Below, piece after piece: positions 24,441 through 33,298 of a stretch of 64,000 nt of DNA. Source of the DNA: an uncultured Selenomonadales bacterium (GTDB taxonomy: Bacteria > Bacillota > Negativicutes > Selenomonadales > Selenomonadaceae); contig CALEPR010000036.1 in assembly GCA_937910665.1 (NCBI GenBank), positions 1 to 64,000 of the forward strand. Direction: 5' to 3'. The notes under the pieces are model-generated. The model worked only from the letters and a program-made list of their open reading frames with translations. It was not told where the DNA came from and ran no database searches. Position numbers and translations under genes: made by a program. Within the stretch, counting starts at the first letter, position 1; each line of letters opens with the position of its first letter.

Positions 24441-25904
24441 AAAAAATTTACTGCGCCGATTGCCGAAGCGATGAAAAATTATTCGGCGGACGGCGCGATT
24501 GCTTTTCATACCCCGGGACACAAGCAAGGACTTGGAGCGCATCAACTTCTGAAAAATTTAATCGCGGCTGAAGGATTGCGTCAGGAAGTTTCTTTAATGG
24601 AAGAATTGGACGACCTGCACAGCCCGCACACTTGCATTAAAGATGCGGAAATTTTGGCGGCGGAACTTTTTCATGCGGACGAAGTTTTATTTTTTGTGAA
24701 CGGAACAACTTCTGCAATTCAAACAATGTTGCTTGGAACTTTGAAACCTAGCGATTTAATTTTTGTTCCGCGAAATTCTCACCGCTCAGTTATGTCGGGA
24801 CTAATTTTGTCCAGCGCGATACCAATTTTTTTACCTGTGGACTTTGACGACAAATTAAAAATTCCGCTCAACTTGAAAGTCGAAACAGTTCGGCAGGCGA
24901 TTGAAAAATTTCCTCAAGCAAAAGCATTGATCATCACTTCTCCAAATTATTACGGCGTAGCGGCGAACTTGAAAAAAATTTCCGAACTGCTTCATGCGTC
25001 GGGAATGATTTTGCTTGTTGACGAAGCTCACGGAGCGCATTTGCAATTCGGAGGGAAAATTTTGTCGGCGATGGACAGCGGCGCAGATTTATCCGCACAA
25101 TCCACGCACAAAGTTTTAGGCTCGATGACGCAAACTTCAATGCTTTTGCTGAAACAAAAATTTATAGACGCGGAAAAAATTCGCCGCACAGCAAGTTTAC
25201 TGCAAACAACCAGTCCAAACCAATTACTTTTAGCGTCGTTGGATATTGCGCGTTTGCAAATGGCAGAAAGTGGCGCGGAAAAAATTTTGTCGGCGATTGA
25301 ACTTTCAAAAAAAATCCGCGCAGAAATAAATTTAATCGACGGCTTGAAAACTTTCGACGCTGTGGAAAATTTTCAACTCGACTTGCTGAAAGTTACAGTC
25401 AATGTCGAGGAACTTGGATTGACAGGAATTGAGGCAGAAAAAATTTTACGCCATGAATTTAAAATTCAGTGCGAACTTTCCGACGCGACAAATTTATTAT
25501 TTCTTCTGACTTACGCAGACACTTCGGAAACAATTTCAAGACTTGTCGCAGGGGCAAAGAAATTAGGAAGGAGGAAAGAGGAGTTAGGAATAAAAAATAA
25601 TTCCTCTTTCCTTACTCCTCACTTCTCATTGAAATCTTTCCGCACTCCTAACTTTTCATCAGCAGAAGTTTCTCCGCGCGAAATTTTTTTTTCGCCGAGC
25701 GAAACTGTTGAGCTTGAAAAGTCTGTCGGAAAAATCTGTGCGGAGGAAATTACTTTTTATCCTCCCGGCATTCCAATTATAAATCCCGGCGAAATTATCG
25801 ACGCAGAAATTTTAAATTACATTCGCGAAATGAAAAAAATTGGCGGCAGAATTATCGGTGCGGAGGACAGCGAACTTTCCACGATAAAAATATTAAAAGT
25901 CTGA
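24432..25904 (+). CDS. Orn/Lys/Arg decarboxylase, aspartate-aminotransferase fold (490 aa)
   Basis: PLP enzyme of the short (YaaO/SpeA-like, about 480 aa) group that decarboxylates arginine, lysine or ornithine to make polyamines. AFHTPGHKQGLG opens the protein; FFVNGTTSAIQ, LVDEAHGAHLQFG and STHKVLGSMTQTS follow, with PLP Lys at about 227; the C-terminal domain ends PPGIPIINPGEII. Which amino acid it uses is not clear. The start is TTG 24432 within a repeat array. Residues about 377-407 are encoded by a palindromic repeat (25,559-25,650) inserted in frame between the two domains, giving a Lys/Ser/Phe-rich loop absent from the family. Confidence 0.88.
   Translation: MDKKKFTAPIAEAMKNYSADGAIAFHTPGHKQGLGAHQLLKNLIAAEGLRQEVSLMEELDDLHSPHTCIKDAEILAAELFHADEVLFFVNGTTSAIQTMLLGTLKPSDLIFVPRNSHRSVMSGLILSSAIPIFLPVDFDDKLKIPLNLKVETVRQAIEKFPQAKALIITSPNYYGVAANLKKISELLHASGMILLVDEAHGAHLQFGGKILSAMDSGADLSAQSTHKVLGSMTQTSMLLLKQKFIDAEKIRRTASLLQTTSPNQLLLASLDIARLQMAESGAEKILSAIELSKKIRAEINLIDGLKTFDAVENFQLDLLKVTVNVEELGLTGIEAEKILRHEFKIQCELSDATNLLFLLTYADTSETISRLVAGAKKLGRRKEELGIKNNSSFLTPHFSLKSFRTPNFSSAEVSPREIFFSPSETVELEKSVGKICAEEITFYPPGIPIINPGEIIDAEILNYIREMKKIGGRIIGAEDSELSTIKILKV
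25559..25650. repeat. Palindromic element inside the decarboxylase gene, copy 2
   Basis: AGAGGAGTTAGGAATAA is mirrored by TTATTCCTCTTTCCTTACTCCT around an A-rich centre, followed by CACTTCTCATT. It shares GGAGTTAGGAAT and the CCTCACTTCT tail with the intergenic element at 322-387. It keeps the reading frame open, which suggests the insertion is tolerated as a protein loop. Confidence 0.6.
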
Positions 25905-26016
25905 AATGTTTGGAAGTTTTTTTATCAAATTTGTTTCTTGGTGCGGCAGGATAAATCATCACTTTGCAGAAATTATTTTTAGAATTTATTTAATAGTTGT
26001 AATGGAGGTTTTGCAG

Positions 26017-26532
26017 ATGTCGAAAAATTTTTATGAAACTAAGATTGTCGGTGTCGGTGGAGATGTTCCGAAATTTATGAGTGCGATAAAAATGATTGTC
26101 CTTTTTGACGACTCGATGATTCTTCCTGAATTGCGCGAGTTTTCCGTTCTGCACAGCGGAAACAGATTGACAGGGGTCATCAAACCCGGCGACATTTTGA
26201 AAATTGCCGGAAGTGAATTTAAAATTATCAAAATCGGTGGCGAAGTTCACAACAATATTCGTACTCTCGGTCACGTCATTATTAAATTTGACGGCGGCGA
26301 AGGTGACTTGATGGACGGCAGCATCCATGTGGAAGACAAACCTATTCCAAAAATTAAAATTGGCGACTCGATCACAATCAGCGAAAACGGCTCAAGTTCG
26401 CTCAAAGGAAAAAAAGTTGCTGTCAATGGCGGCGACAAATCAACTGCCGAAACTTTAGAAAATATTTTTGTCGAGAACGGAGCAGAAATTGTTCCAGCTG
26501 ACGAGGCAGATATTGTCGTCAACGTGAAATAA
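26017..26532 (+). CDS. PTS glucitol/sorbitol-type EIIA domain with a C-terminal extension (171 aa)
   Basis: Residues 1-115 match the GutA/SrlB EIIA fold: YETKIVGVGGDV, ELREFSVLHSGN with the likely phosphoryl-accepting His, TGVIKPGDILKI and RTLGHVIIKFDGG. A further ~55 residues (LKGKKVAVNGGDKSTAETLENIFVENG...) look like a small Rossmann-type unit not usual in EIIA-Gut. No EIIB/EIIC or sorbitol dehydrogenase gene is nearby, so it may regulate rather than transport. ATG 26017 has TGGAGG; an ATG at 25,906 would add a 37-residue hydrophobic leader without a ribosome site. It overlaps convergent plsC by 14 bases. Confidence 0.75.
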   Translation: MSKNFYETKIVGVGGDVPKFMSAIKMIVLFDDSMILPELREFSVLHSGNRLTGVIKPGDILKIAGSEFKIIKIGGEVHNNIRTLGHVIIKFDGGEGDLMDGSIHVEDKPIPKIKIGDSITISENGSSSLKGKKVAVNGGDKSTAETLENIFVENGAEIVPADEADIVVNVK

Positions 26533-27133
26533 TTTCCTGTTCGCCGAGTTCTTTCAACTTGGAAATCTCAGACATAATTTTTTGCGCGAAGTCCTGTAAA
26601 ATTTCCTTGTCCTTCGCGTTGCCGGAAAACTGTAAAGGTTCGCCGTAGACAACGCAGAGATGAGGAAATTTTTTTTCTGCGGAAAAAATTTTTTCTGTGC
26701 CGACAATCGCCGCAGGAATTACAGAAGCTTTTGTCATCGCAGCAATAACACTCACGCCGAGTTCAGGTTTGCCTAGTTTGCCTGTCTTGCTCCGAGTGCC
26801 TTCCGGAAAAATTCCAAAACATTCGCCGGACTTCAAAATTTTCACGGCAGTTTTTACAGCAGTTTTATCTGCCGCACCGCGTTTCACAGGAAAAACATTC
26901 AAGCCGCGACAAATTGCAGCCATCACAGGATTTTTAAAAAGTTCTTCCTTGCCCATGTAATTTACAATTCTGTCCATAAAAGTTCCAAGAAACGGCGGAT
27001 CAAAATTGCTGACATGATTCGCCGCCAAAATAAATGCGCCGCTCGCAGGAATATTTTCCGCGCCTATAACTTTTGTGCCGAAAATTTTTCCAAATACAAA
27101 GCGACAAAGAATTTTAAAAAAAGCGTAAAACAT
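26519..27133 (-). CDS. plsC: 1-acyl-sn-glycerol-3-phosphate acyltransferase (204 aa)
   Basis: Transfers an acyl chain to lysophosphatidic acid at the inner membrane to give phosphatidic acid. N-terminal membrane anchor (MFYAFFKILCRFVFGKIFG), the catalytic NHVSNFD box (His40, Asp45) and the substrate motif FPEGTRSKTG are present. Length is normal for PlsC. Single gene, converging with the EIIA gene with a 14-base overlap of coding ends. The 218 bases upstream show no gene and no clear promoter beyond an ATTATACT word. Confidence 0.93.
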   Translation of the reverse strand: MFYAFFKILCRFVFGKIFGTKVIGAENIPASGAFILAANHVSNFDPPFLGTFMDRIVNYMGKEELFKNPVMAAICRGLNVFPVKRGAADKTAVKTAVKILKSGECFGIFPEGTRSKTGKLGKPELGVSVIAAMTKASVIPAAIVGTEKIFSAEKKFPHLCVVYGEPLQFSGNAKDKEILQDFAQKIMSEISKLKELGEQEIISR

Positions 27134-27351
27134 TTTTGCAAAACCTTCTTCCCAAAAAAATTTTCAAGTAAAGTTACGAAATTTTTTTGCATTATACTAC
27201 AGCAAATAAAAATTTGTCTTGAAAGAAAAAGTTTTGCAGAAAAAAAATTCAGCCACAGAAAATTATGTCAACTTCGCGACAAAAATATTCCGCAGCTTTC
27301 AAAAAAAATATTTTCATTTACCAAAAAGTTTCAGCGACAAATGGAAATAAA

Positions 27352-29481
27352 TCATACTCGCTTCCATGATGAACTTGTGCTGTTATAAACCCAAGTCGAC
27401 CCTGTTTTGAGTCGCACCTTTGGAATTGTTCCGTTCACAGTAAGACTACCTGAGGAAAAGTTGAACTTCAAACCGCCGGAAATAGATTTTATCGAAGTAA
27501 TGTCTGAAAGTTTAATATTGTAAAGTTTCAAAGTGTCTGTGGATTTCGCACCTTGAATTGTATCGTTGCCCTCGCCAAGTCCGTACCAAAAAGTATTGCT
27601 TCCACTGCCACCTATCAGTGAATCGCTTGCAGTTCCTGTTCCACCCCACAAACTTGAACTTCCTGAACCTCCGATGAGTGTGTTGCTCCCTGAATCACCT
27701 GCTAAAAGATTATTTCCCTGTGAGGAAGATGCATCGACTTTCGTGATATTAGAAAAATTAGATTTACTCAGCCAAATGCGCGCTCCCTGTGAAACTTTTA
27801 AAGTATTCTCCTTGTTGCCACCATAATAATAGTTTACATTTGCGTCGTAGGTAAAGGTATTGTCACTATCGGCATTGCCAACTTTGATTTTAACATTGGA
27901 TCCGCCACTGCCAAGCACTGTGGAATATTTTATTGCAGTATCGACTGTATCGCCGACTCCAACTTTTAAAGTTCCGCCATCTGTCATGGTAAGTTTTAAT
28001 GTGCCATCACTACGCGTCATGGAAGATACTCCGCCGCCGGAAACGCACAAAACATCGCTCGCAGAATTTTTTCCGCTTGTGAAGTTTACTATCACATCGT
28101 CTCCACCGCCAAGCGAATACCAGAAAACATCACGTCCGCTTCCACCGCTCAAAGTATCATTGCCGCCGGAACCGCCCCACAAGGTTGCGCCGCCACTTCC
28201 GGCTGTGATGACATTATTTTTACTGTTGCCTGCAAGGACTCTCGCACTTGTCATCTGCTTTGCGTTGATAGTAACGGTATTGTTATTTGCGTAAGTGGTG
28301 TTTGCCTTGCCTGTAATGATATCTTTTCCACCCAGCCAAATATTTTTCCCAAAATTACCTTTGACAGTCAAAGTTGTCCCACTGAAGGTGGCACTTGCCG
28401 CCACAGTTGATTTATTGGATGAACTGCTGGAAGTGGAAGATCCACCCGACCTCACTGAAGATGTCGATGAAGCTACAGTAGTGCCGGACGATGCCGCAGA
28501 AGTAATAGAAGTAGTAGAAGAATTAGAATTAGAATTAGAGTTAGAGACAGTAACGGCGACCGAAGGATCACGATCTTCTGATGCTTGTTTTGCCAAATAT
28601 CTCAATAAAACATAACCTGCTGCATAGCCATTGACACTGGTTGAATTTAAAGCACTTTTCAAATACGATGAGCTGGAGGAAATAGCTTTAATGTTGGAAG
28701 TTCTTTTGTCATCAATTCCATGAACGAGCTCGGCGCTACCTTCCTTAAAGATTACCGGCAGACTGGCAAAATAGTTGATATTGGCTGCCATAACTGCGTG
28801 AGCCATCTCGTGTGCAATTGTTCTGTCCAAGTAGGTGATCAAATTTGTAGCCGAACCATTAGAATTGGAGGTATCAATGTTTTCGTAATAGTTCATATTT
28901 ATTTTCAAGTGCAAGACTTCACAAGTTTTTCCCGGAGAGTACTCAACATAAGCCATCGCACCGTCATTTCCGTTATAAAATTGAACATCAATTGCATTAA
29001 CGGTAACTCCTGCAGAATTAAAACCAAGACCATAAGAATTCTCAATCAAAGTTAAAGCAGAATCAATCCACCAAGTATAAAGAGCACCGACGATAAATTT
29101 TTCACTGTCAGACAGTGAGGAAAGCGAAGGCACTGTAACAGTCAGACCATGAGTTGTAAAAGTTGTGCCGCTCGGATATGATAAAGTGCCTGATTCCGGA
29201 ACTATACTTTCAGCTGTTTTGGTAGTGCTGCCACCGGCATCTGAACCACTAATCGCCCCTGTATCACTGTTGTCGAGAATAATTCCACACATATCCTTCA
29301 GAAAACTTTCCCAGTCACCCGAGTAAGCCGCGCAATCTGAAACTAATGAATTTTTAAGTGCGGTCCAACTGCTAAAATTTGAAACAGCTCGAACAGCAGC
29401 GTCCAATGCCGAAGTTCCTTGCAAAGTTGTATTGTTTAAAAAACTCATAAAATTTTTTATAACAGTTTGTGCTGTTGCCAT
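27352..29481 (-). CDS. Secreted RTX-repeat protein with a zinc-peptidase motif (709 aa)
   Basis: N-terminal ~100 residues helical without a signal peptide; then a domain with AHEMAHAV (HExxH, His224-Glu225-His228) and a downstream KEGSAELVHG Glu, the layout of a gluzincin metallopeptidase; a Ser/Asn/Thr-rich linker (~residues 310-365); then two blocks of haemolysin-type calcium-binding repeats, GGSGGNDTLSGGSGRDVFWY and LIGGSGSNTFWYGLGEGNDT, separated by beta-rich spacers. This points to a type I secreted, calcium-folded protease or adhesin acting outside the cell. No type I secretion genes are in the window. The linker DNA is itself made of short repeats (GAATTA, AGAAGT). Substrate unknown. 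Confidence 0.75.
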   Translation of the reverse strand: MATAQTVIKNFMSFLNNTTLQGTSALDAAVRAVSNFSSWTALKNSLVSDCAAYSGDWESFLKDMCGIILDNSDTGAISGSDAGGSTTKTAESIVPESGTLSYPSGTTFTTHGLTVTVPSLSSLSDSEKFIVGALYTWWIDSALTLIENSYGLGFNSAGVTVNAIDVQFYNGNDGAMAYVEYSPGKTCEVLHLKINMNYYENIDTSNSNGSATNLITYLDRTIAHEMAHAVMAANINYFASLPVIFKEGSAELVHGIDDKRTSNIKAISSSSSYLKSALNSTSVNGYAAGYVLLRYLAKQASEDRDPSVAVTVSNSNSNSNSSTTSITSAASSGTTVASSTSSVRSGGSSTSSSSSNKSTVAASATFSGTTLTVKGNFGKNIWLGGKDIITGKANTTYANNNTVTINAKQMTSARVLAGNSKNNVITAGSGGATLWGGSGGNDTLSGGSGRDVFWYSLGGGDDVIVNFTSGKNSASDVLCVSGGGVSSMTRSDGTLKLTMTDGGTLKVGVGDTVDTAIKYSTVLGSGGSNVKIKVGNADSDNTFTYDANVNYYYGGNKENTLKVSQGARIWLSKSNFSNITKVDASSSQGNNLLAGDSGSNTLIGGSGSSSLWGGTGTASDSLIGGSGSNTFWYGLGEGNDTIQGAKSTDTLKLYNIKLSDITSIKSISGGLKFNFSSGSLTVNGTIPKVRLKTGSTWVYNSTSSSWKRV

Positions 29482-29793
29482 AAATAATCATCTCCCACTT
29501 AATTTTGAAAAATTTTTCAAAGTCGAATTTGCAAAAATCAATCAAGAATAATTTGCTACATTATAGAAACGTTGCAAAAAAATTTCCAGAGAAAAACTAC
29601 ATTTTTAACCAAAATTTAATAAAATATTACTCAACTCGACAAAATATCAATTTATTTCTGCAGGAAAATTTGCCTTGCGTTTAACGCTGTTTTTTAATTT
29701 TTGTTCATTTAATTGTTGGAGTAATGTAAGTAAACTTTTTTTTGCAGGAAAAATTTTCTGTTGCGTTGAATTGTAGAAAAAATTTTTTGGAGT
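29482..29793. other. Non-coding gap between divergent genes
   Basis: About 310 AT-rich bases with no gene. TTTTTTGCAGGAAAAATTTTC-like words occur at 29,660 and 29,740, as at several other places in Part A. Promoters for both flanking genes must lie here, but none stands out. Confidence 0.4.
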
Positions 29794-31020
29794 GTGAAAA
29801 AATTGTTATTCACCGAACTTTTGAAAATGGCAGGGCTGAGTTTAATTTCAAACAAACTTAGAACAATTTTGACAATGCTGGGAATTATAATCGGCGTTTG
29901 CGCGGTCATAGCGATGGTTTCCGTCGGCATGGGCGTGAAAAAAAATGTTGTCGATTCAATTTCCCGACTCGGTTCAAATATGCTGATTGTCATGAGCGGC
30001 AGTTCAAATCGCGGCGGCGTTCGCGGCGGAGCAGGTTCGGTTACAACTTTGACTTACGATGACGCGAAGGCGATAAAAAATAGAATTAAAAACATTGATT
30101 ATGTTTCTCCTACTGTTCAGGGAAGTTATCAAGTCGTTTACGGTCACGAAAATTGGTCCACGACAGTCACGGGAGTAATTCCGGAATATTCTTCCATCCA
30201 GTCGCTGACGATGCAGAGCGGAATTTTTTTCACGGAGCATGACGTTGACGTTAGAAATCGCGTCGCGGTTATCGGGACGACGGTTGCGACAAATCTTTTT
30301 GGTACGGTAAATCCTGTCGGAAAAAAAATTCGCATTGGCAACGCTCCATACACAATTATTGGTCTTGTTGCAAGCAAAGGACAATCGAGCGGCGGACAGG
30401 ATCAGGACGACATTGTTTTAATTCCTCTGACGACGGCGCAAGAAAGATTGATGGGAATTACTTACGTTCGCTCGGTCAATGTTCAAGTTTCAGATTCAGA
30501 CAAAATGGATGAAGTTCAATCGAACATTGAAAAACTTCTTCGCCAACGTCACAGGATTCGAGAGGGCGCGGACGATGATTTTAATGTCAGAAATTTGACA
30601 AGTTTAATGGAAACGATGACTGAAACGACGACGATGATAACTTTGCTTTTAGGTTCGATAGCGGGAATTTCTTTGATTGTCGGCGGAATTGGAATTATGA
30701 ATATTATGATGGTTTCTGTAACGGAACGCACTCGCGAAATTGGAATCAGAAAAGCAATCGGCGCGACTTACAACAGCATAATGTTGCAATTTTTAATTGA
30801 GTCGACAATGATAAGTATTTTGGGGGGACTTGTCGGAATTTTAATTGGCGTTGGCTTGGCTCAGGCAATTTCAAAGTTTGGAAATTTTACGACTGTTATC
30901 AGCAGCGCGAGCATTGTTGCAAGTTTTGGATTTTCTCTGTTTGTCGGAATTTTTTTTGGAATGTTGCCGGCGCGGAAAGCTGCGCGATTGGATCCGATCG
31001 ACGCTTTGAGATATGAATGA
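29794..31020 (+). CDS. MacB/FtsX-type ABC transporter permease (408 aa)
   Basis: Inner-membrane permease with the MacB layout: first transmembrane helix (LRTILTMLGIIIGVCAVIAM), a large periplasmic domain (~residues 45-275), then three helices at the end with GIGIMNIMMVSVTERTREIGIRKAIGA and RLDPIDALRYE. Such permeases export macrolides, peptides or lipoproteins with a LolD-like ATPase and often a membrane fusion protein; neither is adjacent here, although an ATPase of that type is at 6,472. The start may be GTG 29794 or TTG 29803; the GGAG site is 1 and 10 bases upstream respectively, which favours the second. It overlaps the next open frame by a few bases. Confidence 0.88.
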   Translation: MKKLLFTELLKMAGLSLISNKLRTILTMLGIIIGVCAVIAMVSVGMGVKKNVVDSISRLGSNMLIVMSGSSNRGGVRGGAGSVTTLTYDDAKAIKNRIKNIDYVSPTVQGSYQVVYGHENWSTTVTGVIPEYSSIQSLTMQSGIFFTEHDVDVRNRVAVIGTTVATNLFGTVNPVGKKIRIGNAPYTIIGLVASKGQSSGGQDQDDIVLIPLTTAQERLMGITYVRSVNVQVSDSDKMDEVQSNIEKLLRQRHRIREGADDDFNVRNLTSLMETMTETTTMITLLLGSIAGISLIVGGIGIMNIMMVSVTERTREIGIRKAIGATYNSIMLQFLIESTMISILGGLVGILIGVGLAQAISKFGNFTTVISSASIVASFGFSLFVGIFFGMLPARKAARLDPIDALRYE

Positions 31021-31045
31021 AAAAATTTTTTCTGGGGGAATTGGT

Positions 31046-31933
31046 TTGAAAAAAATTTTTTTGCTGACGTTTATGTTGGCGACTTTTATTTTTTCAGGTT
31101 GCGGAGGAAATTCGGACGACGGCAAATTAAAAATTGTTACTTCCTTTTATCCGATGTATCTCGACGCGATAAATATTGCCGGCGGCGTTGAAGGCGTGGA
31201 GGTGACAAATTTGACTGCTCCTCAAGCAGGTTGTCTTCATGATTATCAACTTACCACAGAGGACATGAAAAAACTTGAACGCGCAGATATTTTTATCGTG
31301 AACGGCTTGGGCATGGAAAAATTTTTAGACAAAGTTGCCGCCGAGAAAAAAAATTTAAAAATTATCGACGCATCGAAGTCCGACGAAATTTTTTTGCTGA
31401 AGGACGGCGAGGAAATAAATCCTCACGTTTGGCTGAGTGTCACCTACGCCATGCAACAAGTCAGAGTAATTTCGGCTGAACTTTGCGCTCTCGATCCCGC
31501 TCACGCCGACGCTTACAAAAAAAATACTCTGGAATATTTAGACAAACTTTCAACTTTGCGCGATGAAATGCATCTGGCTCTAGATAATTTGCCGAACAAA
31601 GATATTATAACTTTCCATGAAGCCTTTCCATATTTCGCCGCACAGTTCAAATTAAATATAGTCGGAACGATTGAGCGCGAGCCGAACTCCGAGCCGACTC
31701 CGCAAGAATTGGCAGACACGATCCAAGTTGTAAAATCTTTGCCTGTAAAAGTTTTATTCACCGAGCCGCAATATTCGCCGAAGGCAGCGGAAACTATTGC
31801 TCGCGAGACCGGTGCGAAAATTTTTACTTTAGATCCAATCACGACAGGCGAATCAATTCCTGAAAATGAAAACGACTATATCGAAAAAATGGAAAAAAAT
31901 ATGCTGACTTTGGTCGAGGCACTTGGGAAATAG
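31046..31933 (+). CDS. Zinc/manganese ABC transporter substrate-binding lipoprotein, ZnuA type (295 aa)
   Basis: Binds a divalent metal at the outer face of the inner membrane and delivers it to a permease. Lipoprotein signal peptide MKKIFLLTFMLATFIFSGC with the lipobox Cys19, then a cluster A-I fold with ligand candidates His in CLHDYQLT, His in NPHVWLS, His in TFHEAFPYF and the Asp/Glu in FTEPQYSPKAA. TTG 31046 with GGGGGAA upstream gives a clean signal peptide, unlike ATG 31013, which overlaps the macB-type stop. No ZnuB/ZnuC genes are nearby. Which metal cannot be told. Confidence 0.85.
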   Translation: MKKIFLLTFMLATFIFSGCGGNSDDGKLKIVTSFYPMYLDAINIAGGVEGVEVTNLTAPQAGCLHDYQLTTEDMKKLERADIFIVNGLGMEKFLDKVAAEKKNLKIIDASKSDEIFLLKDGEEINPHVWLSVTYAMQQVRVISAELCALDPAHADAYKKNTLEYLDKLSTLRDEMHLALDNLPNKDIITFHEAFPYFAAQFKLNIVGTIEREPNSEPTPQELADTIQVVKSLPVKVLFTEPQYSPKAAETIARETGAKIFTLDPITTGESIPENENDYIEKMEKNMLTLVEALGK

Positions 31934-31963
31934 TTTTTAGTGCTTAGAATTTAATTTGACTAA

Positions 31964-31998
31964 CAACTAACTGCTCTGCAACTAACAACTAAAATTTC
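31964..31998. repeat. Short direct repeat
   Basis: ACTAACAACTAA occurs twice, 10 bases apart, in the gap before the zinc-ribbon gene, within T/A-rich sequence. Meaning unknown; possibly a decayed dispersed repeat. Confidence 0.45.
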
Positions 31999-32016
31999 GA
32001 CGAAGGAGGAATTTTT

Positions 32017-32250
32017 ATGGCGAAATACTATGAGGCTTGTCCGAAATGCGGCAGGACAAATTTTGGAACAATTTTTCACTGCAATCGTTGCAGCACAGAA
32101 TTTTGCTCAAAATGTACAGGCAAGAGAGTTTATCCCGACGGAACTCCTTATGAATGTTGTCCGCGCTGCGGAGCCGAAATTGACGAAGATGAGGACACGG
32201 TGCAAGTCGTCGTGACTGAAAAAGAAAATGCAAAGTTGAGAAAGTCTTGA
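32017..32250 (+). CDS. Small zinc-ribbon protein (77 aa)
   Basis: Four CxxC pairs (CPKCGR, CNRC, CSKC, CPRCG) predict two zinc ribbons, followed by an acidic then charged tail. The role is unknown; such proteins often sit beside membrane proteins as structural or nucleic-acid-binding partners. ATG has GAAGGAGG upstream. The stop is followed one base later by the ATG of the DUF2939-like gene, so the two are clearly co-transcribed. Confidence 0.8.
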   Translation: MAKYYEACPKCGRTNFGTIFHCNRCSTEFCSKCTGKRVYPDGTPYECCPRCGAEIDEDEDTVQVVVTEKENAKLRKS

Positions 32251-32251
32251 A

Positions 32252-33265
32252 ATGAAAAAATTATTGCTCATCACCATCCCGATAATTTTAATTTTTGCGC
32301 TGGGAATTGGTTCTTTCCGCGCCTACAATCAGCTAAAAAATATGCCGATTAAGTCAATGACAAATATTCAAGACACAATCGACCAACGCGACGCAGAAAA
32401 TTTTTATAAACTTGTCGACATCGATACAGTTTTAGAAAACGCAGCGGAGGAAATTTTAACCGCGCAGATTAACTCCGAACTAAATTCAACCGCTTACTCG
32501 ATGCAGGAAGTCACAAATGTTTATGAACAGCGCAAGCCGGAATTTATTTCGACGGCGAAGGCAGCAGTCAATGATTATATTACGAACGGCAGAGTAAATT
32601 TTTCAGGCACTCTTTCGCCGACGCAAAAATGGCTGAAAGATTCAGAAATAAATTCCTGCGTCATAAAAAATATTTCCAAGCCGAAAGTTAAAGAAAATTC
32701 CGCGACCTCAAAAGTTGAATTTTACAATCAAAGTTTGTTGTTCAGTTTTGAATTGAATTTCGCGCTGGAAAGAATTGATCAGTCGCAGTGGAAAATTATT
32801 GGCGCGAGCGGTTTTGAAAATTATCTTGTCGGTTTGAATCGCGCTTTGAAAAAAAAGTTGGAGCGAATTAACGCTCCTGTCAGAAATGAAATGAAAGATA
32901 TTTTTCTTGTAAAAGGTTTCGACGCAAAAGTTGTCGAAGGCGACGAGTACGGTTTTTCCCGGACGATGAAAGTTGCAATTAAAGCTGATGTTAAATCTGA
33001 AAAAAATTTGTCGAAAATTATCGGTCGAATAATTATTGTCGGCAAGGACGGAGACGAAGGCGTTACACCTTTTGAAATTGATATGGCATACAAGCCGAAA
33101 GGTTTGCAAACTTTCAATGTCGATAAAGTTTTAAATCCATTTGTCAAACAGGATGCCGAAGCTATGAAACATGGTTTGAGGAAAAGTGCAATACACATTG
33201 AAATTACAGAAGTAGATTTCATGGACGGCACAAACTTAAAACAGTTCGACGAACTTCCGGAATGA
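32252..33265 (+). CDS. DUF2939-like membrane-anchored protein (337 aa)
   Basis: One N-terminal membrane helix (LLLITIPIILIFALGIGSF), then a soluble region whose start (NIQDTIDQRDAENFYKLVDIDTV) has the pattern of the DUF2939 family. The remaining ~270 residues are mixed alpha/beta with no motif I recognise. The protein most likely faces the periplasm. It directly follows the zinc-ribbon gene, an arrangement that suggests the two work together, but no function is known. Confidence 0.7.
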   Translation: MKKLLLITIPIILIFALGIGSFRAYNQLKNMPIKSMTNIQDTIDQRDAENFYKLVDIDTVLENAAEEILTAQINSELNSTAYSMQEVTNVYEQRKPEFISTAKAAVNDYITNGRVNFSGTLSPTQKWLKDSEINSCVIKNISKPKVKENSATSKVEFYNQSLLFSFELNFALERIDQSQWKIIGASGFENYLVGLNRALKKKLERINAPVRNEMKDIFLVKGFDAKVVEGDEYGFSRTMKVAIKADVKSEKNLSKIIGRIIIVGKDGDEGVTPFEIDMAYKPKGLQTFNVDKVLNPFVKQDAEAMKHGLRKSAIHIEITEVDFMDGTNLKQFDELPE

Positions 33266-33298
33266 AAATTTTGTCAAAATATGTAGGTGATTTTTTTT

